A program made the position numbers and the translations under genes. From Anthoceros angustus (Eukaryota; Streptophyta; Anthocerotopsida; Anthocerotales; Anthocerotaceae), in the NCBI GenBank assembly GCA_010909165.1, contig MU008184.1, positions 186,001 to 250,000 on the forward strand: a stretch of DNA of 64,000 nt. The letters are read 5' to 3'. The stretch's first letter is position 1; each line of letters starts with the position of its first letter. Below are positions 33,690 through 45,408 of this stretch, piece by piece. A model generated the notes under the pieces. That model saw only the letters and a program-made list of their open reading frames with translations. It made no database searches and was not told the origin of the DNA.

Positions 33690-35985
33690 GAAGAGAAATT
33701 GAAGTACCTTTGCATTCAATCAGGAAGAACTGGGACGATATGATCGTATAAAGTTTAAAATTGTGACCACCACAAGCGAGCCTGAGTTCAGGAGGAGGCA
33801 CAAGTTGAGCCCCATGGAGTGAGACATTATGGATAAACGGTGCAAAGAACTCGCTGCGGTTGGGCTGATCAGAGAATCTAGCTCTCAATATGTTGCTGCC
33901 ACTGTGTTGCCACTTAAGAAGGACGAAAATAGTGAATGGAAAGACAGACGAATGCTTACCGTGAACTAAATGAATGGACTCCCATGGAACGATATCCTAT
34001 GCCCACCCCTGATGAAATCTTTGATACGATAGGAGAAGCCAAGTACTTCACCACATTGGACTTTCGATCTAGCTTCAATCAAATTGTTGTCAAAGAAGGA
34101 GACGAGTGTAAGACGGCTTTCTGGGGCAAGGATCAACTGTAGGAATGGAAAACGATGTCGTTTGGCCTGAAAAATTCATCCATCTATTTTCAGCGGGTAG
34201 CTGACTTGGAACTACAAGGACTGGCATTCATAAGGTGCTACATTGATGATATCTTGGTGTTCAGTAACAGCTTGGAAGAGCATCTCGAACATCTGGAAAT
34301 CCTGCTGCAAAGACCATCCAATTTGGGGTTGAAGGCACACCCAAAGAAATGCAGGTTTGCATATAAAGAAATAGAGTACTTGGGACATAAGATTGTGCCG
34401 GGAGGGGTGCTACCACAGTTGGCCAAAGTGCAAGCCATTAACCTCATGCCTAGGCCCAAGGATGTTGCTTTAAGAGCGTTTCTAGGACTCGTCAATTACT
34501 TCCGCCGATTCATCAAGAACATGAGCGGGACGTGCAAGGTGTTGTATGAGTTGCTTAAGAATGGTGTAAAGTGGCGATGGGATCAAGAGCAGGAGCAGGC
34601 GTGGCAGGAGTTAAAGGAACAATTGGCGGAAAGGCCAATGCTCAGAAGGCCTAACTTTGATAAGCCTTTTTTTTTGTATACGGACTAGAGTGCAACTGGG
34701 ATTGGGGCTGTGCTTGCACACGTAGATGAAGAAGGAAAGGAGCAAGTTGTTGCATATGCAAGTCGATTCAATAACTCTGCTGAAGCAAATTACTCATCCT
34801 ATGAAGAAGAGTGTTAAAATGCAGTCTAGGCTGTTTTGCATTTTAGAGTGTATCTATTTGGTCGGAGTTTTCAGCTAATAACTGATCATTAGCCATTGCA
34901 CTAGCTAATGACAAACATGAAGTTAGGCGGAAAGCTTGCTAGGTGGGTACTTTTGCTCTCGGAGTATGATATGCAAATTTGTGCACAGAGTAGGCAAAGT
35001 TCATCACAATGCTGATGGACTAAGCAGGAACTCGATGCGTGATGATGGGGACATGACTGGTGCACAGCAAGATTTTGGATTCACCCAGAATATGCCCAGC
35101 CTATACATGGCACTCATGCCATGGAGCAGGAGGGTGAAGAACAGCTTGCTGAGACTGGACGAGACATATGGAAGCATGGACAGGCCATACAGCTGCTGAA
35201 AAATGGGCATGTGGCTGGCTTAGATGCTGCAACGCTTCGGAAGCTGTAACGAAGAATTGCTTATTACACATGGAAGGATGGCAAGATATTCATGACTGAT
35301 CGTGGGGTGACCAAGGAGATACCACATGTAGAAGAAAGGGAGCAACTGGTGACCAAGGTGCACAAAACGCTTGGGCATTTTGGTGTGAAGCGAACACATC
35401 ACATGCTGAAAAATACGTATTTTTGGTCAGGTATGTGTGCTGACGTTGAGCAGGTGTGTTGCTTGTGATGCAATGAAAGCGAGGTTAACAGTCAAGATGT
35501 GATATTACACTCACTACCCATCAGAGAACTCCTTTTCACGTGGTCTGTTGATTTGATGCCCGAACTCGGTGACAAGGCAAGGCAATAAGCATTGCATACT
35601 GATGATAGAACACTTCTCGAAATGGGTGGAGTTGGCTTTTCTTCCATTAAGGACCTCACGGCATACGGCTCGAGCATTTCCACAATGTGTCCTGAGCAGA
35701 TATGGGAGTTGTGCCGAAGTACTGATCAAGGCAATGAGTTTCGGGGTGAATTTTAAGCATTGGCCGGAAGTTTGATAGACCATAGGCGGACATCTTGAGA
35801 CCATCCTCGTGACAACTTGGCGGGCTAGTGCACTTTCGTGGATTCTCTTCGCAAGTACTACACGAAAGTTGAACCCAGCTATTAGGATGAACTGCTGCTG
35901 TATGTTGCCTTGGGATACAGAGTCAGTATACAAGCGGCATCAGGCAGCTTCAGTCCATAATACATCATGTTTGGCAGGAACATAA
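33690..35985 (+). mobile_element. Ty3/gypsy RT, RNase H and integrase (decayed)
   Basis: RT: TVLPLKKDENSEWKDRRML (about 33905), EAKYFTTLDFRSSFNQI (about 34035), MSFGLKNSSIYFQR, active site CYIDDIL (about 34240), YLGHKI. RNase H: FFLYTD at 34670 followed by a stop, GIGAVLAHVDEEGKEQV, SSYEEEC, LITDH. Integrase: HHCC zinc region GHFGVKRTHHMLKNTYFWSGM (about 35375) with CNES, then core pieces FTWSVDLM and MFGRNITLPN (about 35967). In-frame stops occur at 34140, 34686, 34815 and 35466 and throughout the integrase. The order RT-RNH-INT is that of Ty3/gypsy. Inactive. Confidence 0.85.
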
Positions 35986-38900
35986 CGCTACCAAACATCG
36001 TGGTGGACATATATTCCAAACCAATGGATTGGGCTCAGAACCTGCAGGAACTTCACATTCTGATGTATGCGCATGGTGGTTGGATTAGAAGTGTCTTGCA
36101 GATTACAGGCGCATGCATATTCCCGTTCGAGCGTGGTGGTGTGCCGCGAATAAACAGCAGGCATGCGATTGATTGAAGTCGCAATTCAGCGCATTGATTC
36201 CTTCCCAGGGTTGAGCTAGTGCTAGAACTAGTGAGCAATGGGCAGCTATGATCGCAAATTCCCAAGACTCTCACGGCGATAAGACATATGGGTTGATGGA
36301 GGGGAGAATTGCACCAACTTCAACATGGATTCAGCGGCTTTGCATATGAAAGCTAGTGTAGACACCAGCGTTTGCTCCACGCAAAGCAGCTAGCAAAGGT
36401 AGGCATGTGAATTGAGAACCCGCTATATCCAGTCTTCATCAAACAAAATTGTTCGCCAACCAATGAGAGCAAGTTGATTCGCAAGAGCAAAATGTGAGCA
36501 CTCATGAGTCGAGTTCAGACGCGTGTGTGGCACTAAATTAACTCTCATAGTCAAAGCAAGTGGCTTAGCTAGTCTTTGGAATGAAACATCGATAGAAGGG
36601 CCGATGCGCACTCGACAATTCTACTTTCTTTGTCAACTCGGAGACCTAATGCAAGTGCAACAATGTGAGTGATCGGTATGCAACATGCGGAAAGGCCAAT
36701 GCTCAAGGCCTAACTTTGATAAGCCTTTTTTTGTATCGGACTAGAGTGCAAGGATTGGGCATGCTTGCACACGTAGATGAAGAAGGAAAGGAGCAAGTTG
36801 TTGCATATGCAAGTCGATTCAATAACTCTGCTGCAAATTACTCATCCTATGAAGAAGAGTGTTAAAATGCATGTTTTGCATTTTAGAGTGTATCTATTTG
36901 GTCGGAGTTTTCAGCTAATAACTGATCATTAGCCATTGCACTAGCTAATGACAAACATGAAGTTAAGTGAAAGCTTGCTAGGTGGGTACTTTTGCTCTCG
37001 GAGTATGATATGCAAATTTGTGCACGTAGTAGGCAAAGTTCATCACAATGCGATGGACTAAGCGAACTCGATGCGTGATGATGGGGACATGGTGCATGAA
37101 GATTTTGGATTCACCGAATATGCTCACTATACATGGCACTCATGCCATGGAGCGGGAGGGTGAAGAATTCTTGAGGCCGAGACATATGGAAGCATGGACA
37201 GCCATACATGCTGAAAATGGGCATGTGGTGGCTTAGATCGCAACGCTCGAAGTCAGAACGAAGAATTGCTTATTACACATGGAAGGATGGCAAGATATTC
37301 ATGGTGATCGGGGTGACCAAGGAGATACCACATGTAGAAGAAAGGAGCAAAGGTGCACAAAACGCTTGGCATTTTGGTGTGAAGCGAACACATCACATGC
37401 TGAAAAATACGTATTTTTGGTCAGGTATGTGTGCTGACGTTGAGCAGGTGTGTTGCTTGTGATGCAATGAAAGCGAGGTTAACAGTCAAGATGTGATATT
37501 ACACTCACTACCCATCAGAGAACTCCTTTTCACGTGGTCTGTTGATTTGATGCCTGAACTACTGGTGACAAGGCAAGGCAATAAGCATTGCATACTGATG
37601 ATAGAACACTTCTCGAAATGGGTGGAGTTGGCTTTTCTTCCATTAAGGACCTCACGGCATACGGCTCGAGCATTTCCACAATGTGTCCTGAGCAGATATG
37701 GGAGTTGTGCCGAAGTACTGATCAAGGCAATGAGTTTCGGGGTGAATTTTAAGCATTGCTGGACAGAAGTTTGATAGACCATAGGCGGACATCTTGAGAC
37801 CATCCTCAAGCTGACAACTTGGCGGAGCGGCTAGTGCAGACTTTCAGGGATTCTCTTCGCAAGTACTACACGAAAGTTGAACCCAGCTATTAGGATGAAC
37901 TGCTGCTGTATGTTGCCTTGGGATACAGTCGATACAAGCGCATCGTGCATCCATAATACATCATGTTTGGCAGGAACATAACGCTACCAAACATCGTGGT
38001 GGACATATATTCCAAACCAATGGATTGGGCTCAACTGCAGAACTTCACATTCGATGTATGCGCATGGTGGTTGGATTAGAAGTGTCTTCTGATTACATGC
38101 ATATTCCGCTCGAGCGTGGTGGTGTGCCGCGAATAAGCAGCATGCGATTGATTGAAGTCGCAATTCAGCGATTGATTCCTTCCTGTGGTTGAGCTAGTGC
38201 TAGAACTAGTGAGCAATGGGCAGCTATGATCGCAAATTCCCAAGACTCTCACGATAAGACATATGGGTTGATGGAGGAGAATTGCACCAACTTCAACATG
38301 GATTCAGCGGCTTTGCATATGAAAGCTAGTGTAGACACCAGCGTTTGCTCCACGCAGCTAGCAAAGGTAGGCATGTGAATTGAGAACCCGCTATATCCAG
38401 TCTTCATCAAACAAAAATTGTCTGCCAACGGCAACAGGAGCAGGTTGATTCGCAAGAGCAAACAGTGTGAGCACTCATGAGTCGAGTTCAGCAGACGTGT
38501 GTGGCACTAAATTAACTGCTGTCTCATAGTCAAAGCAAGTGGCTTAGCTAGTGCTGGAATGAAACATCGATAGAAGGGCTGATGCGCACCTCTGACAATT
38601 CTACTTTGCTGTCAACTCTGGAGACCTAATGCAAGTGCAACAATGTGAGTGACTGGTATGCAACATGCGGAAAGGCGATGGAGGTGTAATTTTTATCATC
38701 AGTTTGTAGGAATAGTGGCAATTGTTGTGGTAATTTTGAGTAGGTAGTCTAAAGACATCAAGTGACAAGGGAGATTGTAAGTGGATAGTGTTGTGGCGTC
38801 TTTCTTAGTCTAGTGACAAATTCGGTTCACAATGGATCTAGAGGCGAACCACACCTATAAGTCATGTTTTTGCAGGATGAACCATATGTGTAGCGCAGTT

Positions 38901-39087
38901 TCCTAAGCGGCCATGGGAGGACAAGTGTCCTTTGGTTCGAAAGTATCCACCTGGCAAGCCCGAGCGTCCCGAAATCTTTTTGGAGTCGCAAGCATTTTTG
39001 TGATACGTGGAGTCTCATCATGAGACTTGCAACATAGAGAACTTTCCGTATGACCACAGGGACCTTTTTGAGCTCGCAGGATAAGGG

Positions 39088-39357
39088 ATGAACAGGCAAA
39101 ATTTTGTGTGGACCAGCTATTGTGAAGAGGCCTTTCGCAAACTGGAACGCCACATTTTTATGCACCAGGTGTTTGATCACTGGACCAAAGAAGGTTTCCT
39201 ATCTTACAGGAAACAAGAGAAGCCTGCAGACTTGTGCAATTTGAAAGTGTGGTCACTTACATCGAGGAAAAAATGCAGGGCGCTATGCCATAGGATATCC
39301 CAAGGCATTTTACCGATTGTTTGCTTGTTTGCGCACAAGGATATTGGAGTGGGATGA
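39088..39357 (+). pseudogene. Unidentified retroelement-associated ORF, first copy
   Basis: 89 aa (NFVWTSYCEEAFRKLERH, HQVFDHWTKEGFLSYRKQ), repeated without a change in the encoded protein at 40458-40727. It follows integrase sequence in the tandem block. Conserved-looking but unrecognised; its identity between copies reflects recent duplication, not necessarily selection. Confidence 0.35.
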
Positions 39358-40457
39358 GCCGACATCAGAATGTTGGCATCTTCTCAATGACAATGTGGGA
39401 GAATTCTTGGGCTCAACTGCAGGAACTTCACATTCGATGTATGCGCATGGTGGTTGGATTAGAAGTGTCTTGCAGTTCATGTATGCATATTCCGATTCGG
39501 CGTGGTGGTGTGCCGCGAATAAGCAGCGAGCATGCGATTGATTGAAGTCGCAATTCAGCGCATTGATTCCTTCCCAGGGTTGAGCTAGTGCTAGAACTAG
39601 TGAGCAATGGGCAGCTATGATCGCAAATTCCCAAGACTCTCACGATAAGACATATGGGTTGATGGAGGAGAATTGCACCAACTTCAACATGGATTCAGCG
39701 GCTTTGCATATGAAAGCTAGTGTAGACACCAGCGTTTGCTCCACGCAAAGCAGCTAGCAAAGGTAGGCATGTGAATTGAGAACCCGCTATATCCAAATCT
39801 TCATCAAACAAAATTGTTCGCACGGCAGCTGAGTTGATTCGCAAGAGCAAGCGGTGAGCACTCATGAGTCGAGTTCAGCAGACGGTGTGGCACTAAATTA
39901 AGCTAGCCTCATAGTCAAAGCAAGTGGCTTAGCTAGTGCTGGAATGAAACATCGATAGAAGGGCTGATGCGCACCTCTGACAATTCTACTTTCTTTGTCA
40001 ACTCGGAGACCTAATGCAAGTGCAACAATGTGAGTGGTATGCAACATGCTAAAGGCGATGGAGGTGTAATTTTTATCATCAGTTGTAGGAATAGTGGCAA
40101 TTGTTGTGGTAATTTTGAGTAGGTAGTCTAAAGACATCAAGTGACAAGGGAGATTGTAAGTGGATAGTGTTGTGGCGTCTTTCTTAGTCTAGTGACAAAT
40201 TCGGTTCACAATGGATCTAGAGGCGAACCACACCTATAAGTCATGTTTTTGCAGGATGAACCATATGTGTAGCGCAGTTTCCTAAGCGGCCATGGGAGGA
40301 CAAGTGTCCTTTGGTTCGAAAGTATCCACCTGGCAAGCCCGAGCGTCCCGAAATCTTTTTGGAGTCGCAAGCATTTTTGTGATACGTGGAGTCTCATCAT
40401 GAGACTTGCAACATAGAGAACTTTCCGTATGACCACAGTGAGCTCGCAGGATAAGGG

Positions 40458-40727
40458 ATGAACAGGCAAAATTTTGTGTGGACCAGCTATTGTGAAGAGG
40501 CCTTTCGCAAACTGGAACGCCACATTTTTATGCACCAGGTGTTTGATCACTGGACCAAAGAAGGTTTCCTATCTTACAGGAAACAAGAGAAGCCTGCAGA
40601 CTTGTGCAATTTGAAAGTGTGGTCACTTACATCGAGGAAAAAATGCAGGGCGCTATGCCATAGGATATCCCAAGGCATTTTACCGATTGTTTGCTTGTTT
40701 GCGCACAAGGATATTGGAGTGGGATGA
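40458..40727 (+). pseudogene. Unidentified retroelement-associated ORF, second copy
   Basis: Same 89-aa ORF as at 39088-39357. Beyond it, 40780-41050 is unique sequence that continues in broken frames (WVKTELDIDEEEELIARHRA; QVDEYFDPKERRVAALL), suggesting a longer original reading frame of unknown type. Confidence 0.35.
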
Positions 40728-41049
40728 GCCGACATCAGAATGTTGGCATCTTCTCAATGACAATGTGGGAGAATTCTTGCGGGCTCATTGTATCGAGAAG
40801 CAATATTATGTGGATGGTTTGAATGGACCATAGTTGCCTTGGGTCAAGACTGAGCTTGACATTGATGAGGAAGAGGAATTGATAGCTCGACATCGAGCCA
40901 GAGAGCGGGCACGATTGGGCAATTGCGCAAGTTGATGAATACTTTGACCCAAAAGAACGGCGTGTGGCAGCTCTATTGGCTATAGGAAGGACCGCGCATG
41001 ACAAACCATCTGAACCTCAACTTCGAGACACCATGTTCAGAAGGTTCTA

Positions 41050-43040
41050 ATGTCGGTTTTACGGCATTTAAATGTCCAAAGTGGTGCTTCAACGGTGTCG
41101 GCAAGTGTGGTTGTAGCCCCAACTTTGGTAGGGGGGCCATTTGATGCTACTGGTTTTAAGTCTTATTCGTAATGGTTAGTCTAGATCCCTTGACATGCTG
41201 CATGATCAGTCAGGGTAGCTTCGGTTGTTGGGCATGGCCTTTAGTTGAGCCCATGCTATTTTTTGAGATACTGTAGGATAGAAGTGCTGATATTTGCTTA
41301 GCCTTAGGTGTGTCATGAGCACTATATGGCTATGGCGCCATAGAGGCCTGTCTGTCAATGCCGTTCCCGAGCCGCTCCTTAGAACGTCGTACGGTCCGTG
41401 CGCTCTCTCCACCTAGGTCACTAGGCGCAGGGGGATTCACCGGACCCTCAACCGCTAAGCGGCATTCCCTACGCTCCCTTGGGCAGGCGCACAACCGTCT
41501 TGGGCTTTCACTAACCGATTTCGGCAGACAAGACCTGCAAGTGAACACGAGCGGCCAAACTCTCTTTATGCCAAAAGAAGTACCTGGGAGATAGCCCAAC
41601 CCGATCAATGAACCGGACCACCTTGCGTGTCACCTTTCGCAGAACCAACCACCTAAGGTTACAACCTCTGACCGGACCCATACTCCACCCCAGACTTCCC
41701 CCACGCGTTCTCCTCCCTCTCATACTCTACCGTATCCCATAACAGGCCATCAACTAAGGCCCGACATTACCAGACGTTTAAGGACCCATCCGCATCCTTC
41801 AGCTAGCAGTCGCTAGCCCCTCCGTTCTCACTCCTCTCAACGCTCGTCGTTCCCCACTCGTTTCTTCTCTTCTGCCATCAAAGATCCGTTCAGGGTGTGG
41901 CTTCACGCTCTAGAAGAGGCGTGGTTGCTGCAATACCTCCGTGGCCACGTCCGCATAAGCAAGGCCGGTTTGGGCACCTCCACTTGGCTTCACTGCTTCC
42001 GCCACTAGCTAACACTCCAGCACGCTTAACTCCTTTGTCCTGCTCACGAGGAACAAGGGGCTGAGCGCTTCAGCACTTGCACTCAATACCACGTGTTAGG
42101 GACTTGTCACCAGAGCCAGGATATCCCTCTCCGGGGCGGTCCGCCTGCTCGGTGACTCGGGCAGCACTCGGACCCAAAAGGAAAAATCACATTATAGGGG
42201 TGGCAACCTCCCTCTTATACAGCTCTGAAGGCTGTGCTTACTACAACCCTTAGCTGGCCCTGTCAACCACATACTGCTAGATACCTCATTATTCCTACGC
42301 ACGCGGAAGAAGGTGCCGGATCCCCCACTCGTGCCTACCTGCGCCTATGACGATTGGGGTGCTGATCGCGGCTGGCCCCTCTTGTTGGCGACCCAATGCC
42401 TCTACCCAGCATCGAAGGCGCAAGTGCACCTAGCCAGATTATTCGCGACCCCTGCCTTCTAGCAGAAGCCTGAGGTTCTCCTCTAGGACCTACGCTGTCG
42501 GCTTAGGTCACCACCGTGTCCTCCTCAGCGTCTGCTATAAGCAGCACTGGATTTCCGAGATTTTCACCTTGTCTACTGGGAGGGCCTGCGCCTGCACCTC
42601 ATTCCATGCCACTCGTTTCGTGGGCGGGCTGTTTTATTTGGGATATGGTTGGGCACGGGGGTCATGTGGCCATTAATGGCCATCTAATCCCACATGGGCA
42701 TGGCTTTTCGCATGCCCATGGATACATACCCGAATAACTACCTACCTAGCTACCGCTACCTACTGTTTATTACCCATAGTAATTACTAATAACCTGCTTA
42801 GGTTAAGTGGGAGTGTTAGTGGTGAGGGGTTAGTTTAACTTACTAGTTATTATTTATTTAATATTTAGGCTAATTGTGAACTATCACCACATGACCACCT
42901 CACAAGTATTTGAGACAATTTTATAATGTGTCTTAATTAATTGCATCTTGCTTTGTTGTGCAATTCTGTTTAGAGCTTCCGCTCGTAAATTAATTACATG
43001 AATTTAGGTACAAATCCAATGTGAATAGCTAAGAGAACAT
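41050..43040. other. No gene seen; GC-rich block then AT-rich DNA
   Basis: 41340-42620 is GC-rich and looks structured (many short inverted words), but no ORF has a recognisable domain. A perfect GGCCATTAATGGCC palindrome lies near 42670. From about 42730 the DNA becomes AT-rich and non-coding. I considered organellar or structured-RNA origin for 41.3-42.6 kb but cannot support it from the sequence. Confidence 0.4.
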
Positions 43041-43048
43041 GATGCGGT

Positions 43049-43464
43049 CAGGGTGTCATTTTGACCGAGTACTAGCTCGATCCCGGACCGAGGGTGGGGA
43101 CCGGACTCAAGAACCTTCGGTCCCGGACCGAGCGAGGATCATTTTACCCTTGGTCACTAAATATAATAAATATTAAATAAATAATTTATAAATAATAATA
43201 TAAAAATACAAATGTTTAATAAGTGTCTTTATGAACATACCAATTATAAGATGGGTCCATGTGTCCATTATAAATATAAATCCTTGGATATAAAATTAAA
43301 TAATTTACTAATTTTAAACCGGACCTTTTATGAACCCTCGGTCCCCTATCTTTTCGGGGACCGAGGGTGGGGACCGGACTCCTGAAGAACCTTCGGTCCC
43401 ATGTTTTTTTTAACACATGCCGGGATCGGGACCGAGCTTGGGACGGGGTCAAAATGACACCCTG
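43049..43464. mobile_element. hAT-type MITE with perfect TIRs and 8-bp target duplication
   Basis: 416 bp. Terminal inverted repeats are an 18-bp perfect match, CAGGGTGTCATTTTGACC at 43049 and its reverse complement ending at 43464, with weaker pairing further in. The flanks are an exact 8-bp target-site duplication, GATGCGGT (43041-43048 and 43465-43472). Eight-bp TSDs and CAGGG-type ends are hallmarks of the hAT superfamily. The interior is AT-rich, with internal repeats GGACCGAGGGTGGGGACCGG and CTTCGGTCCC, and has no transposase, so it is non-autonomous. Confidence 0.95.
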
Positions 43465-43543
43465 GATGCGGTCATACTAGGGCTACTAGGAGCAAATGTG
43501 GGAATTGAGAACGAATTATACGTAGCTCTTCAATGTGCCAACA

Positions 43544-43840
43544 TGAAACTACCCCAAGACCAGAAATCACCGTAAAAAACCCTACGCATTTGCCTACACT
43601 GCCCCGCAAGTGAAGTAGGTGATGAACAACACCTAGCTCTTTACCTAGCTTTCCAAGAACCAGGCATGGAACTACCCCAAGACCAGAAATCACTGTAAAA
43701 AATCTCATGCATTTGCCAACATTGTCCCACAAGTGAAGTAGCGATGAACAGCACCTAGCTCTTTACTTGCGTAGCTTTCCAAGAACCAAGCATAAAACTA
43801 CCCCAAGATTAGAAATCTTTGTAAAAAACTGATAAAGAAA
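43544..43840. repeat. ~125-bp tandem repeat, about 2.5 copies
   Basis: ACTACCCCAAGA followed by AGAAATC and GTAAAAAA recurs at 43548, 43671 and 43798 (spacing 123 and 127), with ACCTAGCTCTTTAC and AGCTTTCCAAGAACCA between. Non-coding. From 43841 to about 44540 the DNA is AT-rich, and I see no gene. Confidence 0.85.
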
Positions 43841-44913
43841 GCTTCCAAGGGGTATCATCCTTCCTACAATCCGCTAAGGAAAAAACAGACAAGCTCTAGT
43901 CTGACAAACCTAAATAGTCCCAACAAACTTTTATTTTAGTTTTTTTTTTTTAAGCCCTATAGGGTCGATTCCCAACATCGCGAGGTATGTTAGGTTCCCT
44001 CCTGCAAGCCGCTCAAAACATGATAAGTAAATATATATAAACATATGGTGTGATATTTTATTTAAAAGATTTTAGTTTATAAAATATGTATTTAATTGAA
44101 CTAAAAATTATTTCAAAATTATAAACTGGTTTTTTTCTAAAAATTAAACTAATCAATAAAAAGGCCGACCAATACAACAAGATCCTACGATACTGCTTTT
44201 TTCCTTCCCAAGTTTCCCTTGGGAAGGATGAATATGCTTACTTAACTCCATCCCTTTCTTTGGGAATGGATAAATATAAAAATAGTTTATTAGGGAAAAA
44301 TTTGACGGGAAAACCCCATCCGCTAGAGGACAACCAAGGGAGACCCAGATCGTGGTCAAAAAACAGCAAGAGAAGTGACCAATTATGGCTATAATATCGA
44401 ATAAATGACCTACAAACAACAGGAAGAGGAGGATGCTATCATTTGCTATCACCGCTACCTATATAGATGAATTGCCCTGGAAAGAGCCCGTTGAAGGGCA
44501 AATAGACTGCTGTTTAAAGAACGCCGTGAAGTAGGAAAGAAACAGCCGGCATACGGTGCCCGCGGGCATGATAAACGTTGGTGATGGATGAATGTGCTCG
44601 CTTGAACTCCATCGCGACCAAACTTGCGACATGGACATGGATGGCTAGCTCTGATCTAATGAATCGAGTGAATGTTTCTTTCCTGGAATTAGCGTTAACC
44701 AAGGATTCACGCATCTGCTTGGGTACCCGATGAGTGCATTAGAGAGACCTAGCGCTCTGAGAAACGGAGCCGGTACCAGGCGGGGGACCTCCCGTGCACG
44801 GGCCCCGTTTCTCTCTCGGCACTATCCTTCAGGGTGGTGTGGTCATGCACGGTACCTGAGAATCCTGCTACAGTCTCTCGTGGGACTCATCTTCCGACAG
44901 CGGTCCCTGAACT

Positions 44914-45369
44914 ATGGGCACAATATGGCAACCAGACCTGCTTTGGACCCAACACATTGGTGTGTGTACAGGGATTCTACAAGGAGCTCCCGCTCACCAC
45001 ATCTTAGGGAGTCAACCCCTAGCCACCAAAGCCTCCTGGTGCAGCAGTGTAAGGAGCCCACCGCTTCCACTTCCGATGAAACGTGTCGGTGGGGACGGGG
45101 TTTCCAATGATGGTCGTCGCCAGGAGCAGGAGCACTTGTGGCAACAATTTTTCCTGGACCCTGCCATGTGGTGGGACAACAGACGGGATAAGAAGACCTC
45201 CCGTTCACCTGACTTCCGGCGAAAGGGATCCGGCGAGGTCTTGTGGTTAAACAACGTGTATAAGCCCGCTTGGGTTGATGAGCAGCTCAATTCCTTGGAT
45301 ATGCAGCTGGGTCATGGTGCCTCTCCTTCCAAGTCGAGCTCTCCGGATAATTCTGAAGAAGGGGCGTGA
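44914..45369 (+). CDS. ORF with OSB-type PDF motif, upstream and in frame with the PPR gene
   Basis: The ORF from ATG 44914 ends at TGA 45367-45369. Its C-terminal half reads LWQQFFLDPAMWWDNR, then SPDFRRKGSGEVLWL and YKPAWVDEQL. This matches the ~50-residue PDF motif (WWDNR..K...PDF.....G..LWL) first defined in plant organellar single-stranded DNA-binding (OSB) proteins. The N-terminal half is not convincing. It lies in the same frame as the PPR ORF, separated by this single TGA, so the two may form one PDF-PPR-DYW protein if the stop is a sequencing error or is spliced out. No workable intron is evident (GT...AG across the stop would be about 29 nt). Confidence 0.6.
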   Translation: MGTIWQPDLLWTQHIGVCTGILQGAPAHHILGSQPLATKASWCSSVRSPPLPLPMKRVGGDGVSNDGRRQEQEHLWQQFFLDPAMWWDNRRDKKTSRSPDFRRKGSGEVLWLNNVYKPAWVDEQLNSLDMQLGHGASPSKSSSPDNSEEGA

Positions 45370-45408
45370 AGGATCGGAACCGGCATCGTGACGGCTAGAA
45401 CCGTGAGC

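Larger units (their letters stand above)
34626..40780 (+). repeat. Nested direct duplications of the retroelement 3' part
   Basis: Unit A (34626-36686, RNase H, integrase and downstream), unit B (36687-38666, the same content with many small deletions), then a block 38667-39410, a re-run of A's tail (39411-40046, matching 36028-36686), and a repeat of 38667-39400 at 40047-40780. The A/B/C junctions all lie in GCGGAAAGGC, and the 39410 junction lies in GGGCTCA, which is present in both parents. Integrase sequence therefore occurs twice (about 35240-35985 and 37253-37985). Confidence 0.9.

Noticed and set aside
41330-41723. Group II intron or organellar insertion in the GC-rich block
   Set aside because: I could not find a convincing domain V hairpin or maturase motif, so it was left as an unexplained block.
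42665-42725. Small palindromes such as GGCCATTAATGGCC and CATGGGCAT/ATGCCCATG
   Set aside because: They are short and without flanking duplications or a paired element; chance occurrence is plausible.
45370-45408. A short intron removing the TGA between the PDF and PPR ORFs
   Set aside because: The only GT...AG pair across the stop would give an intron of about 29 nt, too short for plant splicing.
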